Assembly (NCBI RefSeq): GCF_006438925.1
Contig: NZ_RCZA01000015.1
Location: forward strand, 62,001 to 126,000
Reading direction: 5' to 3'
From: Pseudomonas mandelii
GTDB lineage: Bacteria; Pseudomonadota; Gammaproteobacteria; Pseudomonadales; Pseudomonadaceae
DNA length: 64,000 nt
The translations under genes and the position numbers were made by a program. The notes below the pieces were generated by a model. It had not been told where the DNA came from. It saw only the letters and a list, made by a program, of their open reading frames with translations, and searched no databases. This document shows, one piece after another, positions 41,326 to 50,110 of this stretch. Positions within the stretch are counted from its first letter, which is position 1. Each line of letters starts with the position of its first letter.

Positions 41326-42522
41326 ATGAACTTCCGTACCATTCTGATTCTCGGCGCCTTGAGCGCTTTCGGTCCGCTGGCAATCGATTTCTATCTGCCG
41401 GCCTTCCCGACGATGGCGCTCGCCTTCGGCACCGATGAAAAACACGTTCAACTGACCCTGGCAGCGTATTTCCTTGGCTTGTCCATCGGTCAGTTGGCTT
41501 ATGGCCCGGTAGCGGATCGTTTCGGGCGACGCATTCCCTTGCTGACTGGCGTTGGCTTGTTCACCGCGGCCTCCCTGGCCTGCGCTTTTGCGCCGAATCT
41601 GGAATGGTTGATCGGCGCGCGGTTCATCCAGGCGCTGGGTGGTTGCGCAGGGATGGTGATCTCCCGCGCGGTGGTCAGCGATAAATGCGATGCGGTGGGT
41701 TCGGCGAAGGTCTTTTCGCAGCTGATGCTGGTGATGGGACTGGCGCCGATTCTTGCGCCGATGCTGGGCGGGCTGTTGGTCAACACCACGGGCTGGCAGT
41801 CGATCTTTCTCGTGTTGACCGGTTTCAGTGCACTGGCGGGTTTGGCCGTGGCGCTTGGGCTGCCGGAAAGTCTGCCGGCCCATGTGCCGCGTCAACCGTT
41901 ATCCGGCGCATTGCGTCAGTACGGTCGACTGTTGTCGGATCCGGTGTTCCTCGGCCACGCCTTGACCGGTGGCATCGCCATCGCCGGGATGTTTGCCTAC
42001 ATCGCCGGTTCACCGTTCGTCTTCATCAAGCTGTATGGCGTACCGGCCGAGCATTTCGGCTGGCTGTTCGGTACCAACGCGGCGGGTTTCATTCTGGTGG
42101 CTCAGCTCAACGCGCGATTGCTGGCCAAGCGCGGCCCGGCATTTCTGCTGGCGCGCACCGTGTGGATCTACGTCGGCGCGGGTCTGGCGCTACTGGCCGT
42201 CAGTTCGCTGCACACTGCGCAGCTATGGCCGTTGCTGATTCCGCTGTTTGTCTGCATCGCCAGCCTCGGTTGCATCCTCCCCAACGCCTCAGCCTGCGCC
42301 ATGAACGGGCAGGGCGCGCGGGCCGGCAGTGCGTCGGCGATGCTCGGTTGCCTGCAATTCAGCGTTGCCGCCGGGGCCGCAGCATTGGTGGGTGTTTTAC
42401 ACGACGGCAGCGCCATGCCGATGGCCATGGTCATCAGCTTGTGCGGAATTATGGTGGTGAGCGTGGCGATGCTCACCCGGCGTTTGCAAAATGCCCGGGC
42501 GCTGGCGCAAGCCCAGGTCTGA
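41326..42522 (+). CDS. Bcr/CflA-type multidrug MFS exporter
   Basis: A 398-residue 12-helix drug:H+ antiporter. The start ILILGALSAFGPLAIDFYLPAFPTMA (motif with the conserved Asp and Pro) and GQLAYGPVADRFGRRIPLL (loop motif A) are typical of the Bcr/CflA family, which exports bicyclomycin, chloramphenicol or similar compounds. Motif C-like LMLVMGLAPILAPMLGG is also present. It is a single gene with its own upstream region. Substrate cannot be assigned. Confidence 0.92.
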   Translation: MNFRTILILGALSAFGPLAIDFYLPAFPTMALAFGTDEKHVQLTLAAYFLGLSIGQLAYGPVADRFGRRIPLLTGVGLFTAASLACAFAPNLEWLIGARFIQALGGCAGMVISRAVVSDKCDAVGSAKVFSQLMLVMGLAPILAPMLGGLLVNTTGWQSIFLVLTGFSALAGLAVALGLPESLPAHVPRQPLSGALRQYGRLLSDPVFLGHALTGGIAIAGMFAYIAGSPFVFIKLYGVPAEHFGWLFGTNAAGFILVAQLNARLLAKRGPAFLLARTVWIYVGAGLALLAVSSLHTAQLWPLLIPLFVCIASLGCILPNASACAMNGQGARAGSASAMLGCLQFSVAAGAAALVGVLHDGSAMPMAMVISLCGIMVVSVAMLTRRLQNARALAQAQV

Positions 42523-42530
42523 GGGCGGAC

Positions 42531-42701
42531 TCAGCCAGCGGCACGCTGCTGGCGGTCAATAATTTGATGAGGTGCTTGTAGCCGCGCTTCAAGGGTACGA
42601 GTGAAGGCGCGGGCCTCGGCTTCGCTGCGGAATGTCACGGCGTGTTGGTCCAGACGGACTTGCCACTGGGATTTTGCCAATTCTTTTATCAGGATCTTCA
42701 T
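42531..42701 (-). CDS. Small conserved protein (56 residues)
   Basis: The minus strand reads ATG 42701 to TGA 42531 with GAGGAGAG 9 bases upstream: a 56-residue basic protein starting MKILIKELAKSQWQVRLDQH, followed by FRSEAEARAFTRTLEARLQAPH. It looks like a short DUF-type beta-alpha protein (cf. small DUF2188-like proteins with an EAEA helix). Function unknown. It ends 8 bases after the convergent Bcr-type gene. Confidence 0.65.
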   Translation of the reverse strand: MKILIKELAKSQWQVRLDQHAVTFRSEAEARAFTRTLEARLQAPHQIIDRQQRAAG

Positions 42702-42816
42702 TGCTGATCTCTCCTCTCGTAAAAGATGTCACATAAAAGATTGTGCCGCAGAGACCTCGATTGTAGACCCGAATACGATCGCAATTGTGACAACGGTCAA
42801 CCTTCTGACTGACGGC

Positions 42817-42922
42817 AAAAGATCGCAGGCTGCGCCAGCTCCTACAGGATTTGTGTACGACCTAAACCTGCGAACTGTACGCAGATCCCTGTAGGAGCTG
42901 GCGCAGCCTGCGATCTTTTGAC
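42817..42922. repeat. Paired REP element, family A, inverse arrangement
   Basis: AAAAGATCGCAGGCTGCGCCAGCTCCTACAGG, a 48-base centre, then CCTGTAGGAGCTGGCGCAGCCTGCGATCTTTTG. The variant GGCGCAG instead of GCCGAAG is present in both arms, showing compensatory change. Confidence 0.9.
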
Positions 42923-42930
42923 CTTGATCC

Positions 42931-43944
42931 TTAGAACCCTTCAAGCACAATCTTGCCCTTGGATTTGCCACTTTCGAGCAGCTCATGGGCGCGACGCAGG
43001 TTCGCCGCGTTGATGGTCCCGAAGTGCTCGCCGACCGTGGTCTTCAGCGTCCCGGCGTCGATCAGCTCAGCCACGCGGTTGAGCAATTTGTGTTGCTCGA
43101 TCATGTCCGCGGTTTCGAACAGCGAGCGGGTGTACATGAACTCCCAGTGCAGCGACAGGCTCTTGCGCTTGAGCTTGGTCACGTCCAGCGCTTTCGGATC
43201 ATCGATCAGGGCCAGTTTGCCTTGCGGCGCCAAAGCCTCGACCAACTGATCCAGGTGGTGATCGGTCTGGGTCAGGCTGGCGACATGGGTCACATGATCG
43301 AGACCGGCGCGTTTGAGTTCTTCGCTCAACGGCTGGCTGTGATCGATCACCAGGTCGGCACCCAACTCACGAACCCAGCTCTGGGTTTGCGGACGGGAAG
43401 CTGTGCCGATGACTTTCAGCCCGGTGAGTTGGCTGGCCAGTTGCGTGAGGATCGAGCCCACTCCACCAGCGGCACCGACGATCAAAAGGCTCTGGCCTTC
43501 ATCGGTTTTGCCTTCACGCACTTGCAGGCGCTCGAAGAGCAATTCCCACGCGGTGATAGTGGTCAGCGGCAGCGCGGCGGCTTCGGCGAAACCAAGGGTT
43601 TTCGGCATATGGCCGACGATCCGCTCATCGACCACGTGCAGTTCGCTGTTGCCGCCCGCACGGGCGATGGAGCCGGCGTAGAACACGTTGTCGCCGGCCT
43701 TGAATAGCGTGACTTCACTGCCGACGGCCTTGACCACACCGGCCACGTCCCAGCCCAGCACTTTCGGCGTGCCCGCTTCAGGCTGGACGTTTTGGCGGAC
43801 CTTGGTGTCCACCGGGTTGACCGAGATGGCTTTGACTTCCACCAACAGGTCGCGCGGGCCGGCAACCGGTTCTGGCAGTTCGATGTCTTGCAGCGATTTT
43901 ACGTCGCTGATTGGCAACGAGGCGTAGTAGGCAATGGCTTTCAT
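42931..43944 (-). CDS. Zinc-type alcohol dehydrogenase-like quinone oxidoreductase
   Basis: A 337-residue medium-chain reductase of the zinc-independent quinone-oxidoreductase branch (COG0604-type). The catalytic-domain start is MKAIAYYASLPISDVKSL; SVNPVDTKVR and VLGWDVAGVV are typical; the NADPH motif is LLIVGAAGGVGSILTQLA. It should reduce a quinone or enone with NADPH. Downstream on the same strand is no gene; upstream is the small monooxygenase-like gene 33 bases away, so they probably form a two-gene unit, divergent from a LysR regulator. Confidence 0.88.
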   Translation of the reverse strand: MKAIAYYASLPISDVKSLQDIELPEPVAGPRDLLVEVKAISVNPVDTKVRQNVQPEAGTPKVLGWDVAGVVKAVGSEVTLFKAGDNVFYAGSIARAGGNSELHVVDERIVGHMPKTLGFAEAAALPLTTITAWELLFERLQVREGKTDEGQSLLIVGAAGGVGSILTQLASQLTGLKVIGTASRPQTQSWVRELGADLVIDHSQPLSEELKRAGLDHVTHVASLTQTDHHLDQLVEALAPQGKLALIDDPKALDVTKLKRKSLSLHWEFMYTRSLFETADMIEQHKLLNRVAELIDAGTLKTTVGEHFGTINAANLRRAHELLESGKSKGKIVLEGF

Positions 43945-43977
43945 TGGAGCTCCCGAAAGTAATAAAGAAGGAAGAGA

Positions 43978-44271
43978 TCAGACGATGGAGCGCAGGCGCT
44001 TGAGGTCGAAGTGTTCGAGAAAGTCGCCAGCCTTGGCGCGGAAGTTCTGGATATGCGCGCTGGCGTCATGGGCCTGCAGGGCTTCGTCACTGCTCCATTT
44101 TTCGATCATGTAAAAGGCATGAGGATTGGCGAGGTCCTGGTGCAAGTCGTATTGACCGCAACCGGCCTCGGCGCGGGTCGGTTCCAGCAGCGCACGCAAG
44201 TGCTGTTCGAGGGCATCCTGCTGGCCGGCTTTGGCGATGAGGGTGGCGATAGCGGTAAAAGGCTGGGACAT
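43978..44271 (-). CDS. ABM-domain monooxygenase-like protein
   Basis: A 97-residue antibiotic-biosynthesis-monooxygenase (ABM, YgiN-like) ferredoxin fold: FTAIATLIAKAGQQDALEQHLRALLEPTRAEAGCGQYDLHQDLANPHAFYMIEKWSSDEAL. Such proteins can oxidise quinols. Paired with the quinone oxidoreductase gene 33 bases downstream, it suggests a quinone redox pair under control of the divergent LysR gene. Confidence 0.87.
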   Translation of the reverse strand: MSQPFTAIATLIAKAGQQDALEQHLRALLEPTRAEAGCGQYDLHQDLANPHAFYMIEKWSSDEALQAHDASAHIQNFRAKAGDFLEHFDLKRLRSIV

Positions 44272-44388
44272 GTTCGGCTCCGGGAACGGGATGAATTCGA
44301 TGGGACGGATAATTGGCTATTTCTCTGCAAGATAAAACCCGCTAAAAGAGCAGTCTCTTTCAATGTTTTTTTGATAATCGAGGCTGAA

Positions 44389-45318
44389 ATGCTGCGTTTC
44401 GATGACTTGCAGTTGTTTGTCCGGGCGGCGGACCTGGGCAGTCTGTCAGCAGCGGCGCGGGGGATGGACATGTCGGCCGCGGTGGCCAGTGCGGCGTTGA
44501 AGCGCATCGAACAGCAGCTCGGCGCCCGGTTGCTTGCCCGTTCTACCCGTAGCCTGCGGCTGACCGCTGAGGGCGAGGGATTTCTCGAATACGCTCGGGC
44601 TGCCTTGAGCAATCTCGATGAGGGTCGTCGTTTATTGGCCAGTGGTCAGGACCAGGTCAGCGGTATTTTGCAGCTCTCGGCGCCTTCGGACTTTGGCCGC
44701 AATCTGCTGCTGCCCTGGCTGGACGAGTTTCAGCGTGAGCATCCGAAGCTTACGGTGCGTTTGCTGTTGGGCGACCGCATCGCCGACCTGTTCCGCCAAC
44801 CGGTGGACATCGCCCTGCGGTACGGCGAGCCGGAAGACTCAAGCCTGGTGGCGCTGCCCATCGCCCCGCAGAACCGCCGCGTGCTCTGTGCCGCCCCGAG
44901 TTACCTGGCCCGGCATGGCGAGCCACGGCAACTGGAGCAACTGGCTCAGCACAACTGCCTGCTGTTCATGCTCGGCAGCCGGGTCCACGATCATTGGAGT
45001 TTTCACGACGGCAAACGCGAGGTCAGCCTGACCGTCAGCGGCGATCGTTTCAGCGATGATGCCGATGTCGTGCGTCTGTGGGCCGTGGCAGGTGCCGGGA
45101 TCGCCTACAAATCCTGGCTCGATGTCGCGGCCGATGTGCTGGCCGGTCGGTTGAAAGTGCTCATGCCGGAACTGCTCTGTGAGCGCGCACCGCTGAATTT
45201 GTTGTGCGCCCATCGCGCACAATTGAGTAAGCCGGTGAACCTTTTGCGGGAAATGCTCGCCAGCCGATGCGCCCGGTTGAGTAGCCAATTTCCGACGTTA
45301 TCGGGCCCCGATCATTAG
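44389..45318 (+). CDS. LysR-family transcriptional regulator
   Basis: A 309-residue LTTR with the N-terminal winged helix-turn-helix (DDLQLFVRAADLGSLSAAARGMDMSAAVASAALKRIEQQLGARLLARSTRSLRLT) and substrate domain starting VSGILQLSAPSDFGRNLLLPWL. I start it at ATG 44389; the open frame runs further upstream through the divergent spacer and the monooxygenase gene and is not expected to be translated. Divergent orientation suggests it controls the reductase/monooxygenase pair. Confidence 0.9.
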   Translation: MLRFDDLQLFVRAADLGSLSAAARGMDMSAAVASAALKRIEQQLGARLLARSTRSLRLTAEGEGFLEYARAALSNLDEGRRLLASGQDQVSGILQLSAPSDFGRNLLLPWLDEFQREHPKLTVRLLLGDRIADLFRQPVDIALRYGEPEDSSLVALPIAPQNRRVLCAAPSYLARHGEPRQLEQLAQHNCLLFMLGSRVHDHWSFHDGKREVSLTVSGDRFSDDADVVRLWAVAGAGIAYKSWLDVAADVLAGRLKVLMPELLCERAPLNLLCAHRAQLSKPVNLLREMLASRCARLSSQFPTLSGPDH

Positions 45319-45634
45319 TCGCAGGCAAATAGCGAAATTTCACTCAGGAACTATCACCACCAACGGTTTCCCAAGGGCAGGAACCGGCGGTTAACCCGCA
45401 TATACTAGCGCTCGCCTCATGTACGCACCGTCGATCTCGCAATGGCGAGTCCACATCCGAGTCAGCCAGGCCCCATGGTCAATCGCCGCGGCTTTGCGAA
45501 ATCTGCGAGCAATGGCCTGTGCGATTGGCCGGCTTTGCCCGGTTTATGGCGGTTTCCACGCCTTGGCCGACGACACATTACTGGTCAAGATGTCTCTGAG
45601 CAGTAGACGAAACGATTCAACAGGGAGTGAATAC
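45319..45634. other. Upstream region of the ArsR-type regulator gene
   Basis: These 316 bases after the LysR gene contain an open frame continuous with the ArsR gene (from ATG 45419), but with poor ribosome-binding sites and protein sequence unlike an ArsR N-terminus. I treat it as leader/promoter. No repeat or operator recognised. Confidence 0.5.
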
Positions 45635-46369
45635 ATGGAACATGCACCTTGCATCAGCCAGATCGCCACGTTGCTGGCTGACCCAAAGCGCAGCGCAATG
45701 ATGTGGGCCTTGATGGACGGCTCGGCGCGACAAACCGAAGAGCTGGCCTTGTTGGCCGGCCTGTCACCGTCTTCGGCCAGTGCACATCTGGGGCGTTTGT
45801 CCGCCGGAGGTCTGTTGAAAGTCGAAATCCGCGGCCGCAAGCGGTTCTTTCGTCTTGCCGCACCTGAAGTGGGTGCCGCGATAGAGGCACTGGCCAGCGC
45901 CACCCTCGCCAGCGCTCCTCGGGAAATCCCGGACATTTTCAAGTGCACGACACCCATCGCCAAACCTCAGGCGGCGCCTTCGTCACTCTTGCGCGCCAGG
46001 CTTTGCGACGACCATTTGGGCGGCACCCTTGCCGCCGATCTTTACCAGCGTCTGCTGGATGCGGGCTGGATCGAACAGTTCGATCAGCGGGTCGCGATCA
46101 CTCACAAGGGCGCCACGCAATTGGCGACACGAGGTGTGTTCATCCAGGCGCTGGCTCATCGCAACAGCCGAGTCGCCTGCGCTTGTCCGGACTGGAGCGA
46201 AAGACGTCCGCACATGGGCGGGTCACTGGGGGCGGCGTTGCTGCAATTGTTCATGCAGTCAGGTTGGTTGAGCCTGCCCAACGATTCGCGAGCCTTGCAG
46301 GTCACCGCCGCGGGGCAGCGTGAAATCCATCGGTTCGCCAAGGAAACCGAGCTGGAAATGGCGTTGTAG
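45635..46369 (+). CDS. ArsR-type regulator with long C-terminal domain
   Basis: A 244-residue regulator. The N-terminal ArsR winged helix is clear (ISQIATLLADPKRSAMMWALMDGSARQTEELALLAGLSPSSASAHLGRLSAGGLLKVE), but ArsR proteins are usually near 100 residues. The extra 140 residues form a second winged-helix-like part (AADLYQRLLDAGWIE, VAITHKGATQLATRG) with CACPDWSERRPHMGGSLG. ATG 45635 has AGGGAGTGAATAC. It probably regulates the MFS gene that starts 127 bases downstream. Inducer unknown. Confidence 0.83.
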   Translation: MEHAPCISQIATLLADPKRSAMMWALMDGSARQTEELALLAGLSPSSASAHLGRLSAGGLLKVEIRGRKRFFRLAAPEVGAAIEALASATLASAPREIPDIFKCTTPIAKPQAAPSSLLRARLCDDHLGGTLAADLYQRLLDAGWIEQFDQRVAITHKGATQLATRGVFIQALAHRNSRVACACPDWSERRPHMGGSLGAALLQLFMQSGWLSLPNDSRALQVTAAGQREIHRFAKETELEMAL

Positions 46370-46496
46370 AGGCATCGCGATCGACGTCCGAAGCTTCGGG
46401 CGTCGTTCAGAGCTGCGAACAGGTCGCATCCAGCAGTAACCCCCAGCAGCTATCGCGCACACTCGTCCGGGGACTTTCGGATTGGGGGAATGTGGC

Positions 46497-47876
46497 ATGG
46501 AAACACGAGGCTTCAGCGCGGCAGAACGACTGGAACGGCTGCCCATCAGCGGTTATCACCGGATCATTTTCATCATCATTGCCCTGGCGTTTTTCTTCGA
46601 CTCCATGGACCTGGCGATGATGACTTTTCTGCTCGGCTCGATCAAAACCGAGTTTGGCCTGAGCACGGCTCAGGCCGGGTTGCTGGCCAGTTCGAGCTTT
46701 TTCGGCATGGTTGTGGGGGCGTCACTGTCCGGCATGCTGGCCGACCGTTTTGGCCGCAAACCGGTGTTCCAGTGGAGCATCGTGTTGTGGGGGATCGCCA
46801 GCTATCTGTGCTCCACGGCGCAGAACGTCGAAACGCTGACGTTGTTCCGAATCCTGTTGGGGATTGGCATGGGCATGGAGTTTCCCATCGCTCAGTCGAT
46901 GCTCTCGGAGCTGATTCCGGCCAAGAAGCGTGGGCGCTATATCGCGTTAATGGACGGTTTCTGGCCGCTGGGCTTCGTCGCCGCCGGCGTACTGTCGTAC
47001 TTCCTGCTGCCGGTGATTGGCTGGCGGGACATCTTCCTGGTGTTGGCGGTGCCGGCGGTATTTGTCCTGGCGATTCGCTTTTTCATTCCCGAATCACCGC
47101 GCTGGCTGGAACAGGCCGGACATCATGACGTGGCGGATAAGGTCTTGCTGCGCATCGAGGATCGGGTCCGGACATCTCTGGGGCGTTCGCAGCTGCCTGA
47201 GCCGATCCGCCTGCCGAGAGTGGCGAGTACGCCGGGCCATTTCTTTTCCGCGTTGCGGCAGATCTGGTCGCCGCTGTACCGCCAGCGCACGATGATGATC
47301 TGGAGCGTCTGGTTCTTCGCCTTGCTGGGGTTCTATGGCCTGACGTCCTGGCTCAGTGCCTTGCTGCAGCAGTCGGGTTTTGCCGTGACCCAGTCGGTGT
47401 ATTACACGGTGTTGATTTCCCTTGGCGGGATTCCCGGTTTCCTGATGGCCGCCTGGCTGGTGGAGCGTTGGGGACGTAAACCGGTGTGTGTGGTGACGTT
47501 ACTCGGCGGCGGGGTGATGGCGTTTCTTTATGGTCAGAGCGCAGTGTTTGGCGGCAACGTCAGCCTGTTGATTGCGTCGGGGCTGCTGATGCAGTTTTTC
47601 CTGTTCGGCATGTGGGCGGTGCTTTACACCTACACACCGGAGTTGTACCCGACATCGGCGCGGGCCACGGGCTCGGGGTTTGCTTCGGCGATTGGTCGCG
47701 TGGGTTCGTTGCTTGGGCCAATGGTGACGGGGCTGGTTTTCCCGATGACGGGGCAGGGCGGGGTGTTTGCGCTGGGGGCGATGTGTTTTGCGATTGCGGC
47801 AGGGGTGGTGTGGGTGTTCGGGATGGAGACGCGAGGAAAGACACTGGAAGAATTAAGCGAAGCCATTGTGGGGTAG
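46497..47876 (+). CDS. MFS metabolite:H+ symporter (sugar-porter/AAHS-like)
   Basis: A 459-residue 12-helix transporter with the motifs DSMDLAMMTFLLGSIKTEFGLSTAQAG, GMLADRFGRKPVFQWSI and FFIPESPRWLEQAG. These place it with sugar-porter or aromatic-acid:H+ symporters (YdjE-like). The central loop has an amphipathic stretch VLLRIEDRVRTSLGRSQ. ATG 46497 follows GGGGGAATGTGGC. Probably under control of the ArsR-type gene upstream. Substrate unknown. Confidence 0.87.
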   Translation: METRGFSAAERLERLPISGYHRIIFIIIALAFFFDSMDLAMMTFLLGSIKTEFGLSTAQAGLLASSSFFGMVVGASLSGMLADRFGRKPVFQWSIVLWGIASYLCSTAQNVETLTLFRILLGIGMGMEFPIAQSMLSELIPAKKRGRYIALMDGFWPLGFVAAGVLSYFLLPVIGWRDIFLVLAVPAVFVLAIRFFIPESPRWLEQAGHHDVADKVLLRIEDRVRTSLGRSQLPEPIRLPRVASTPGHFFSALRQIWSPLYRQRTMMIWSVWFFALLGFYGLTSWLSALLQQSGFAVTQSVYYTVLISLGGIPGFLMAAWLVERWGRKPVCVVTLLGGGVMAFLYGQSAVFGGNVSLLIASGLLMQFFLFGMWAVLYTYTPELYPTSARATGSGFASAIGRVGSLLGPMVTGLVFPMTGQGGVFALGAMCFAIAAGVVWVFGMETRGKTLEELSEAIVG

Positions 47877-47882
47877 ATGCAA

Positions 47883-47960
47883 AAAAGATCGCAGCCTTCG
47901 GCAGCTCCTACAAGGTTATGTGTACACCCTGTAGGAGCTGCCGAAGGCTGCGATCTTTTG
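47883..47960. repeat. Paired REP element, family A, inverse arrangement
   Basis: AAAAGATCGCAGCCTTCGGCAGCTCCTACA, centre AGGTTATGTGTACACCC, then TGTAGGAGCTGCCGAAGGCTGCGATCTTTTG. It fills the whole space between the convergent MFS and add genes, a place where it can act as a two-way transcription barrier. Confidence 0.92.
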
Positions 47961-47963
47961 ACT

Positions 47964-48917
47964 TTAAGGTTTCACCAACCGTGCATCCAGGCTGTTCTGC
48001 GCCAATCGCTTGGCCTGATCCTGCGTCATGCCCAGATCGGTATACAGCGCATGGAAGTTCTCGGTGACATAACCGCCGAAGTACGCCGGGTCATCCGAGT
48101 TTACGGTCACTTTCACGCCACGCTCGAGCATGTCGAGAATGTTGTGCTGGGACATGTGATCGAACACGCAGAGCTTGGTGTTCGACAACGGGCACACGGT
48201 CAGCGGGATTTGCTCGTCGATGATCCGCTGCATCAAACGCTCGTCTTCGATGGCGCGCACGCCATGGTCGATGCGCTGGACTTTCAGCAGATCGAGGGCT
48301 TCCCAGATGTACTCGGGCGGGCCTTCTTCACCGGCGTGGGCGACGGTCAGGAAGCCTTCGTGACGAGCGCGATCAAACACGCGCTGGAACTTGCTCGGCG
48401 GGTGACCCATTTCCGAACTGTCCAGACCGACCGCCACAAACGCATCACGGAACGGCAGCGCCTGGTCGAGGGTTTTCTGGGCTTCGTCTTCGCTCAAGTG
48501 GCGCAGGAAGCTCAGGATCAAACCGCTGGTGATGCCCAGTTGCTGCTCGCCATCCTTCAACGCGGCGGCGATGCCGTTGAGCACCACTTCGAACGGCACG
48601 CCACGGTCGGTGTGGGTCTGCGGGTCGAAGAACGGTTCGGTGTGAATCACGTTCTGCGCCTTGCAACGCAACAGGTAGGCCCAGGTCAGGTCGTAGAAAT
48701 CCTGAGAGGTGCGCAACACGTCGGCGCCCTGGTAATACAGGTCGAGAAACTCTTGCAGGTTGTTGAAGGCGTAGGCCTTGCGCAGGGTTTCGACGTCGCT
48801 CCACGGCAGGGAAATCTTGTTGCGTTCGGCCAGGGCGAACAGCAGTTCAGGCTCCAGCGAACCCTCAAGGTGCAGGTGCAGTTCTGCCTTGGGCAGGGCG
48901 TTCAGCCAGTCGTACAT
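47964..48917 (-). CDS. add: Adenosine deaminase
   Basis: A 317-residue amidohydrolase that converts adenosine to inosine (or adenine to hypoxanthine in related enzymes). Zinc ligands H14 and H16 are in AELHLHLEGSLEP, with HAGEEGPPEYIWEAL, RIDHGVRAIED and the active-site SDDPAYFGG. P. aeruginosa PA0148 is the likely counterpart; adenine versus adenosine specificity cannot be settled by eye. It belongs to the purine block and follows the 2OG oxygenase gene on the same strand. Confidence 0.85.
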   Translation of the reverse strand: MYDWLNALPKAELHLHLEGSLEPELLFALAERNKISLPWSDVETLRKAYAFNNLQEFLDLYYQGADVLRTSQDFYDLTWAYLLRCKAQNVIHTEPFFDPQTHTDRGVPFEVVLNGIAAALKDGEQQLGITSGLILSFLRHLSEDEAQKTLDQALPFRDAFVAVGLDSSEMGHPPSKFQRVFDRARHEGFLTVAHAGEEGPPEYIWEALDLLKVQRIDHGVRAIEDERLMQRIIDEQIPLTVCPLSNTKLCVFDHMSQHNILDMLERGVKVTVNSDDPAYFGGYVTENFHALYTDLGMTQDQAKRLAQNSLDARLVKP

Positions 48918-48999
48918 AGTCTTTTCTCATCAGGTGCAGATGGCGAGCATTCTACAGATGCCCGTGGAAACAATTAGCAAAACCTGACCAGCCGGTTCA

Positions 49000-49965
49000 T
49001 CACACCGCTTCCTGTTCCCGTCGATAGGCGTAAGTATCGGCGAAGCGCGAGAGCAGGAATTGTGCGCAGGTGGTGGCCGGATACTTTGCCGGGTGCCATT
49101 CATCCTGACAGCCGGGCAGGCATTCGATGACCGTGTCGGGGTGCGGCTCGGCGAAGAAGGGCATCGAGTAACGATCAACGCCCAGCGGGCTGATCACCCG
49201 GTGCGGCGTCGACAGGTAACGGTCGTTGCTCCAGCGCGCCATCATGTCGCCGAGGTTGACCACGAACGTGCCGTCGATCGGCGGTGCATCGATCCACTCG
49301 CCTTTAACGTTTCGCACTTGCAGGCCGCCGGCGGCATCCTGATACAGCAGGGTGATACAACCGTAATCGGTGTGGGCCCCGGCGCCTTGTTGCTCTTCGG
49401 AACTGGCGGTGTGGCGCGGTGGGTAATGAATCAGCCGCAGCACGCTGACCGGCTCAACGAAGCGGGTGTCGAAAAAGTCGCGCTCGATCCCCAGCGCCAC
49501 GGTTATGGCCCGTAACAGGGTTAGGGCCAAGGCCTGCATGTCGACGTAGTGCTGCTCCATCAGCGATTCCCAGCCGGGCATCGACGGATGGCGGTTGGGG
49601 CCGCGCAGCGGTTTTTCCGCCAGCACTTGCGGGTGATCGGCCGGCAGATGCAGGCCCATGTCGAAGGTTTCTTTCAGATCGCTGGGTTTGCTCGGGTCGA
49701 GTTGTTCAGTGGCGATGGCGCCATAACCGCGATGGTGTCGGGATTGGGTTATGTCGATCTTGAGTTTTTCGGCGGCGGGCAGGGCGAAGAAACGTTGGGC
49801 GCTGTCGAGTACGGCGTTAATGCGCGCGGCGCTGATCGGGTGACCCTTGATGTAGAAGAAGCCCCACTCGCGGCAGGCGCGGTCGATTTGTGTGGCGATG
49901 GATTGCCAGGTGGATGCGTCATCGGTGTAGAGCGGGGCGATGTCGATGATCGGGAGCTGGTTCAT
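49000..49965 (-). CDS. Isopenicillin-N-synthase-type 2OG-Fe(II) oxygenase
   Basis: A 321-residue non-haem iron dioxygenase. Fe ligands are in GAHTDYGCITLL (HxD) and TPHRVISP (distal His, with Arg for 2-oxoglutarate about 10 residues on: RYSMPFF). The N-terminal part PIIDIAPLYT and REWGFFYIKGHPI is typical of the family. Related enzymes in purine clusters are suspected to hydroxylate a purine or xanthine, an inference from context. Probably co-transcribed with add. Confidence 0.87.
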   Translation of the reverse strand: MNQLPIIDIAPLYTDDASTWQSIATQIDRACREWGFFYIKGHPISAARINAVLDSAQRFFALPAAEKLKIDITQSRHHRGYGAIATEQLDPSKPSDLKETFDMGLHLPADHPQVLAEKPLRGPNRHPSMPGWESLMEQHYVDMQALALTLLRAITVALGIERDFFDTRFVEPVSVLRLIHYPPRHTASSEEQQGAGAHTDYGCITLLYQDAAGGLQVRNVKGEWIDAPPIDGTFVVNLGDMMARWSNDRYLSTPHRVISPLGVDRYSMPFFAEPHPDTVIECLPGCQDEWHPAKYPATTCAQFLLSRFADTYAYRREQEAV

Positions 49966-49995
49966 GCGCAGTCCTTAAGAACGCTGGAAATCCAA

Positions 49996-50085
49996 TGTGG
50001 GAGCGAGCTTGCTCGCGAAGAGGCCAGCACATTCAACATTGATGTTGGCTGACACACCGCCTTCGCGAGCAAGCCCGCTCCCACA
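49996..50085. repeat. Paired REP element, family B
   Basis: TGTGGGAGCGAGCTTGCTCGCGAAG and inverse with GAGCAAGCCCGCTCCCACA around a centre ATTCAACATTGATGTTGGCTGACACACC, between the oxygenase and BMP genes. Confidence 0.9.
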
Positions 50086-50110
50086 AGGAGTTTTGTGTTT
50101 GGCTCGGGAG

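Noticed and set aside
44011..44388. N-terminal extension of the LysR gene
   Set aside because: The frame stays open through the divergent monooxygenase gene, but the LTTR helix-turn-helix begins right after ATG 44389, as in the family.
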